Of a stretch of DNA of 64,000 bases, positions 59,439 to 64,000 are shown one piece after another. Each line of letters opens with the position of its first letter. The stretch's first letter is position 1. Made by a program: the position numbers and the translations under genes. The stretch comes from Trinickia terrae (lineage in GTDB: Bacteria > Pseudomonadota > Gammaproteobacteria > Burkholderiales > Burkholderiaceae), in contig NZ_SWJE01000010.1 of assembly GCF_005144415.1 (NCBI RefSeq), positions 1 through 64,000 of the forward strand. The letters run 5' to 3'. A model generated the notes under the pieces. It was not told the DNA's origin. It ran no database searches and worked only from the letters and a program-made list of their open reading frames with translations.

Positions 59439-61967
59439 TCATCGCTCCGATGGTTGTGCGTCTTCGAACGCGGGCAGCGTCATCGTCAACACTGTGCCCC
59501 GGCCCGGCGCGCTGTCGACCTCGACGTGCCCGCCGTGGCGCGTGACGACCGTTTTCACGAACGCCATGCCGAGCCCCGTGCCGTTCACGCTCGGCTGTCC
59601 GGGACTCTGGAAGCGCCGGAAGCGCTCGAACAAATGACGCTGCTCCGCTTCGGGAATGCCGTAGCCCTGGTCGCGGATCGTGCAGCGCACGAGCGCGCCG
59701 TGCGCCGCCGCTTCGACTGTGCAGACGATCCGCGTATCCGGCGGACTGTACTTCACCGCGTTCGTCAGCACGTTGACGAGCGCGCGCGTCATCAGCGAAC
59801 GGTCGACGCAGATCCAATGCGGCTCGTCGCCGATTTGCGTGTCGAGCTGGATGCGCTTCGCGTGCGTCTGCGGCCAGATTTCGTCGCTCGCGTCGATGGC
59901 GAGCTCGATCATGCTGACGGGCTCGAGCACATAGGCCTGCGACTCGGCTCGCGCGAGCTGCACGAAATCGTCGGCGAGCGTGAGCGCGCGCTCGGCGTAG
60001 CGCTCGATGCGCGCCAGCAGCTCGCGGGTGCGCTCCGACTCGACGCGGCCCCGCTCGGTCTCGACGAGCGCGAGGATCGACGCGTGCGGCGAGCGCATGT
60101 CGTGCGACAGCAGGCGCAGCGCCTCCTCGCGATGGCGCTCGGCGGCATGCAGCGCCGTCACGTCGACGAGACCGGCGATCCAGCCGGTCGCCTCGCTCTG
60201 CGCGTTCGTGCACGGCGCGCAGCGCAGCAAGTGGTCGCGCTCGTGGACGTCGCGCACCTCGATGCCGCGCTCGAGCAGGTGCGCGTGCTGCGGCTGCGTC
60301 GGATCCAGCAGCGCCGGCCAGTGCGCGCGGGCGAAGGCTTCGGCGTCCGCGTCGTCGTCGATGGTCTTCACGAAAGCGAGGCCCGCGAGCGCCTCCTGCA
60401 TCGGCCGGCCTTCCGGCGCCGGCGCGCCCAAGCCCGCGCAATGCGCGCGCGCCGCGTGATTGGCGATCAGCACGACGCCTTGCCGGTCCGTCACGAGAAT
60501 CGGCTCCGGCACGCTGTTCAGGCTGTCCCAGACGAAGCGCTTCATGTCCTGCACGCGCTGCGAGGCCTGCGCCATCAGCGCGATCTGGCGTTCGAGGACG
60601 TCGCCGCCGAATTCGCCGCCGCTCCGGCGAGGCGGGTCGCCTGCAGCGCGCGCTTCATCTCCGTCGTCGGCAGCCGCCTCGGGCAGCAGATACGGCTCGT
60701 CGGCGAGGCGCTGCAGCTCGCGGCGCAGATAGGACATCGTCATCTCGAGCCGCCGCCAGTTCCAGAGCGGATACACGGCGACGAGGCCCGCCACCGCCGG
60801 CACCGGCGACATCCAGACACGCGCGCCGTACAAAAGCGCGGCGCTGGCCGCGGTCACGCCCGCGCACAGGCCGCCCGTGAGCAACAGCGAGCGCCACGGC
60901 GACAGGAACAGCAGCCCCGCGAGCAGCGCCGCGAGCGGCACGAGCGCGGCCGCGCAGCCCCACCACGCGCCGGCCGGCTCGATCTCGCGGCCGGCGATGA
61001 GCGCGTCGAGCACGTTCGCGTGGATCAGCACGCCCGGCAGCGGACCGAGCTCGCCCGAAACGGGCGTCGCGAAGCGGTCGTACAGGCCCGACGCCGTCGC
61101 GCCGATGAAGACGATCTTGCCGCGCAGCGCGTCGGCGGGCACGTCCCCCGCGAGCAGGCTTGCCGCCGACACGCTCGCGTAGTCGGCGGAGCGGCGGCTG
61201 AACGGGATCAGGAAGCGCTGCTCGCCGGCGACCGCCGGTGCTGGGTCCGCTGTTGCACCGGATGTGGCATGCGCGGCATCGCTCGCGGCCGCCACCGCGC
61301 CGCGCACGCCCGCCGAGCCCGGCCGCTGCGCGTGCAATCGCGCCTTCAACGCCCCCGCTTCGAGCGCCCGATAAACCGGCACGACAAGCTGCGGCCAGCG
61401 CGCGGCGGCGTCGCCCTCGACGAGCGCGACGCTGCGCACGATGCCGTCGGGGTCCACTTCGAGATTGATATGCCCGAGCGCGGCGGCAGCGCTCGCGAGC
61501 GCCGGCACCGGCAGCGTCGCGCTGCGGCTGCCGTCGCCCGCCTCCGGGGAGAGGAGCAGCGGCAAATAGGTGGGCGCCGCGCCGATCGCCTTCGCCAGCG
61601 TGGCGTCGCTCGCCTCGGGCTCGGTGAACAGGATGTCGTAGACGACGGCCGCCGGCCGCGCTTTCGCGAGCGCGTCGAGCAGTTGCGCATGCACGCTGCG
61701 CGGCCAAGGCCAGCGTCCGAGACGCGCGAGGCTCGCGTTGTCGATCTCCACGATCGCGATGTCAGGCGTGACCGGCAGTGGCCGCCACAGCAGGAAATGG
61801 TCGTAGACGATGCGATCGAGGCTCGCGCTCAGCCGCCCCGCCGAGCCGAGCACGGCCACCGCGACCCCGAGGCCGCAGATCGCCAGCCACTCGACGATGA
61901 AGCGGCGCCCGACCGGCCTCCTCAAGCCGATGGCGCGCCGCGCGCGGGTACCCAGATCGAAGGTCAC
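59439..61967 (-). CDS. CHASE2-domain sensor histidine kinase
   Basis: 842 aa. One membrane helix near residue 35, an extracytoplasmic CHASE2 domain (about 50-340; PDIAIVEIDNASLARLGRWPWPR), three helices (about 345-420), a PAS-like part (about 485-600), then the kinase core: LLSHDMRSPHASILALVETE (His near 620) and LTNAVKYSPPDTRI, GLGMAFVKTVVTRHGG. CHASE2 ligands are unknown in general. Encoded between a FecR/LysM protein and a lipoprotein, with a response regulator first in the unit. Confidence 0.9.
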   Translation of the reverse strand: MTFDLGTRARRAIGLRRPVGRRFIVEWLAICGLGVAVAVLGSAGRLSASLDRIVYDHFLLWRPLPVTPDIAIVEIDNASLARLGRWPWPRSVHAQLLDALAKARPAAVVYDILFTEPEASDATLAKAIGAAPTYLPLLLSPEAGDGSRSATLPVPALASAAAALGHINLEVDPDGIVRSVALVEGDAAARWPQLVVPVYRALEAGALKARLHAQRPGSAGVRGAVAAASDAAHATSGATADPAPAVAGEQRFLIPFSRRSADYASVSAASLLAGDVPADALRGKIVFIGATASGLYDRFATPVSGELGPLPGVLIHANVLDALIAGREIEPAGAWWGCAAALVPLAALLAGLLFLSPWRSLLLTGGLCAGVTAASAALLYGARVWMSPVPAVAGLVAVYPLWNWRRLEMTMSYLRRELQRLADEPYLLPEAAADDGDEARAAGDPPRRSGGEFGGDVLERQIALMAQASQRVQDMKRFVWDSLNSVPEPILVTDRQGVVLIANHAARAHCAGLGAPAPEGRPMQEALAGLAFVKTIDDDADAEAFARAHWPALLDPTQPQHAHLLERGIEVRDVHERDHLLRCAPCTNAQSEATGWIAGLVDVTALHAAERHREEALRLLSHDMRSPHASILALVETERGRVESERTRELLARIERYAERALTLADDFVQLARAESQAYVLEPVSMIELAIDASDEIWPQTHAKRIQLDTQIGDEPHWICVDRSLMTRALVNVLTNAVKYSPPDTRIVCTVEAAAHGALVRCTIRDQGYGIPEAEQRHLFERFRRFQSPGQPSVNGTGLGMAFVKTVVTRHGGHVEVDSAPGRGTVLTMTLPAFEDAQPSER

Positions 61968-61985
61968 GTGAGCAAGATGCCGAGC

Positions 61986-63425
61986 CTAGTAAGCCAGAGT
62001 AAAGGACTGCACAGCGCCGGCCTTTTCGTAGAACCTCCCGTTCTCGAACCGCTCGGCGACGACCGTCCAATAGTAGACGCCCGCCGGCAGATCGGAGACC
62101 ACGATATGCCCGGCGTCGAGATCGACGCGATCGACGAGCGGATGCTGCAAGTCCGGTGCCGCCGCCAGCACGAAGCGGAAACGCGTCGCGGCGCCCGGCT
62201 CGCCCGCGCGGCTCACGAGCCAGCGGAACTCGTAATCGTGGCTGCCGGGGCGCCGGGCCGCCGAGGCCGAGAGCCCCGTCAAGCGCCGCTCGAACGCATA
62301 GGTCTGCGGCAGCCCCTGGAGCCCGTTCGTATCGATCGCGGAGAGACGCACGAAATACGTCCCATCCGGCAGATCGGCAAACGACGCGTGCGGAGCGTCG
62401 ACGTGCGCGTCGCGCACGACGTCGAGCACACCCGCATCGCGCGCGATCTCCACGCGATAGCGCCCGGCGCCCGCCAGCGGGTCGAGGTCGAACGCGACTT
62501 GGCTGTCGTCCTGGACCTTGGCGGGATTGCGCAAGGCCGGCGCGCCGAGCAGCGCGACCGGGCCGCCGACGCCGCCACTCGCCCGCGTGACGCTGCCGTA
62601 ACGCGCGCCGACGAGCTGCCCGGCCGCATAGGCGTCGCGCTGCGGCCCGCCATTGCCAATGCCATTGGCAGCCGCGGCAGCGACGCCCACCGCGCCGTCG
62701 AGCACCTCGACCGCCGTCGCCTGCTGCGCGTCGTCGTAGCCGACGCGAAAACGCGTGCCGCGCACGCCGGCCACCACCGACGGCGAGCGGATCTGGAAGC
62801 GATCGTCCTTGTGCGTCGCGTGCGTCACCTGGCTGTCGACCTCGCCGCGCTTCAGCGCGAACTGGCGCACGGTCGTGCCGACCAGCGCCGTCTGCCGCAA
62901 CGTAGTGAGATCGAGCTCGGTGTTCGACGGCAGCGACAAGTGCGAGCCGTCCGCGAGTTCGAGCGTGACGAAGCCGTTGTCGCCGGTGCGCACGCAGTCG
63001 CCCTCGGCGAGCGTCGCGCCGACCGTCGCCGGCACGTAACGGCCACCGCGGAACGCCCGCTCGACAGGCCCGCTCATGGCGACGACGCTCGCCGTCAGCG
63101 GGTCGCGTCTGAGCAGCGCGACCGGCAGCCGCAACGTCATGCCGGCAGGCAAGTGGCGTGGCTCGGACACGCGGTTGCCGCGGGCCAGCGCCCGCCAGTC
63201 ACCGGGGTCGCGCAAATAGCGTCCGGCGATGCCGATGAGCGTATCGCCGGGCCGGGTCACATAGGGCGCGGCGGCAGCGCTCGCGGTGGGCACATGCGGC
63301 TGGCGCGCCTCAGCCGGCCGCGCCTGGAGCACCGCCAGCGACGCCGCCACGGCAGCGATTGCCACCCTGCGCCGGTATCGTGCGGGCCGCCGCGGCGCCT
63401 GCGCCGCCGGGCTCGCATGCCTCAC
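61986..63425 (-). CDS. LysM-FecR domain periplasmic protein
   Basis: A 479-aa protein. After an N-terminal signal-like segment (VAIAAVAASLAVLQARPAEA) is a LysM domain (about 55-100; YVTRPGDTLIGIAGRYLRD), then a FecR domain (about 115-235; LASGD-type GDNGFVTLELADGSHLSLPS, SPSVVAGVRGTRFRV) and two fibronectin-like repeats (about 300-470). LysM suggests peptidoglycan binding. Starts with GTG 63425, overlapping the regulator stop by 4 bases (GTGA). Probably a sensory partner of the CHASE2 kinase. Confidence 0.82.
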   Translation of the reverse strand: MRHASPAAQAPRRPARYRRRVAIAAVAASLAVLQARPAEARQPHVPTASAAAAPYVTRPGDTLIGIAGRYLRDPGDWRALARGNRVSEPRHLPAGMTLRLPVALLRRDPLTASVVAMSGPVERAFRGGRYVPATVGATLAEGDCVRTGDNGFVTLELADGSHLSLPSNTELDLTTLRQTALVGTTVRQFALKRGEVDSQVTHATHKDDRFQIRSPSVVAGVRGTRFRVGYDDAQQATAVEVLDGAVGVAAAAANGIGNGGPQRDAYAAGQLVGARYGSVTRASGGVGGPVALLGAPALRNPAKVQDDSQVAFDLDPLAGAGRYRVEIARDAGVLDVVRDAHVDAPHASFADLPDGTYFVRLSAIDTNGLQGLPQTYAFERRLTGLSASAARRPGSHDYEFRWLVSRAGEPGAATRFRFVLAAAPDLQHPLVDRVDLDAGHIVVSDLPAGVYYWTVVAERFENGRFYEKAGAVQSFTLAY

Positions 63426-64000
63426 GCGCCCCCCTGCTCGAGGCGCTCGAGACGGTAGCCGTAGCCGTAGATCGGCATCAGCCGGTAGCCGTTCTCGGGA
63501 CGCAGCCCGAGCTTCGCGCGCAGCATCGACACATGGGTGTCCATGGTGCGCGAGGGGATGTCGGCGGCCTGCTTCCAGATCACGTCGAGGATGTGCGCAC
63601 GAGAGAGCGGCCTGCTCAAATGCTGGAACAGCAGCAGCGCGAGCTCGAATTCCTTTTGCGTGAGACTCACTGCGGCGCCCTTCACCAGCACGTTCTTCGC
63701 GCCCAGGTCGAACTCGTAGTCGCCGAAGACTTCCTTCGTGGCGGCCGGACTGAGCTGGTACGCGCGCCGCAAGAGCGCGCCCACGCGCGCGAGCAGCACG
63801 GACGCCGGCACGGGCTTGACGACGTAGTCGTCGGCGCCGGTGTTGAGCATCGAGCTGATGTCGGTCTCGCGGCTGCGGCTCGTCATGAAGAGCACCGGCA
63901 ACTGCTCGGAGACGCTCTGCCGGACCCAGTTCAGCACCTCCTCGCCGGACATGTCGGGCACGTTCCAGTCGAGCACGAGCAAATCGAACGTCTGGCGGCG
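63422..64000 (-). CDS. OmpR-type response regulator, N-terminus beyond the window
   Basis: The last 192 codons of the gene: receiver domain (LVLDWNVPDMSGEEVL with the phospho-Asp, FMTSRSRETDI, VVKPVPASVLLARV) and winged-helix DNA-binding domain (SLTQKEFELALLLFQHL, TMDTHVSMLRAKLG, GYRLMPIYGYGYRLE). The N-terminal 20-40 residues lie past 64000. First visible gene of the operon and the obvious partner of the CHASE2 kinase. Confidence 0.92.
   Translation of the reverse strand, partial: RRQTFDLLVLDWNVPDMSGEEVLNWVRQSVSEQLPVLFMTSRSRETDISSMLNTGADDYVVKPVPASVLLARVGALLRRAYQLSPAATKEVFGDYEFDLGAKNVLVKGAAVSLTQKEFELALLLFQHLSRPLSRAHILDVIWKQAADIPSRTMDTHVSMLRAKLGLRPENGYRLMPIYGYGYRLERLEQGGA

Noticed and set aside
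59436-63458. 1340-aa frame antisense to the CHASE2 and FecR genes
   Set aside because: Same reason; the opposite strand has well-formed domains.

Overview
This window comes from a high-GC betaproteobacterium of the Burkholderia sensu lato group (Burkholderia, Paraburkholderia, Caballeronia or Trinickia). The call rests on the protein families, on the local orders aceE-aceF-lpdA, glnA-ntrB-ntrC and hrpA/argA-yggX-proP, on the phasin gene, and on a pair of DUF4148 genes. Almost all of it is ordinary chromosomal sequence. The accessory parts are the left end (1-1640), the dispersed repeats around dinB and ntrB, and an intron inside a tRNA gene.

Left to right. Positions 1-1640 hold a nested insertion. 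The 5' part of a group II intron sits directly after the terminator of a penicillin-binding-protein gene, and an IS110/IS1111-family element has inserted into it; that element's transposase gene is internally deleted. Then come pbpG, a phasin gene with a strong promoter and operator-like palindromes, and the pyruvate dehydrogenase genes aceE-aceF-lpdA. A FixLJ-like two-component pair diverges from aceE and is followed by folD and prlC. Next are a cytosine-deaminase-like amidohydrolase, dinB (LexA box upstream, 15-copy hexamer repeat downstream), a racemase remnant, initiator tRNA-Met, an OFA-type MFS carrier and xth. The nitrogen regulators ntrB-ntrC follow glnA, which has a near-consensus sigma-54 promoter and an NtrC-type site.

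From 29 to 42 kb: a rhodanese, a CinA-like protein, an EI24 membrane protein, a sterol-desaturase-family enzyme, a YVTN propeller, hrpA diverging from argA with only 22 bp between them, yggX, and proP behind a long 5' hairpin. From 42 to 49 kb: a phosphodiesterase, a GST, an alpha/beta hydrolase, two DUF4148 genes with matching promoters and 3' regions, and two membrane glycosyltransferases.

At 49091-49463 lies tRNA-Leu(UAA), split in its anticodon by a 288-nt group I intron whose conserved core closely resembles the Azoarcus tRNA-Ile ribozyme. This is the most striking feature of the window.

From 50 to 56 kb a LacI-type regulator precedes a complete ABC importer and a GpdQ-like phosphodiesterase, probably a system for taking up and hydrolysing an organophosphate diester. 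The right end has two drug/metabolite transporters and a four-gene cluster (response regulator, LysM-FecR protein, CHASE2 histidine kinase, DUF4136 lipoprotein) that runs off the window edge.
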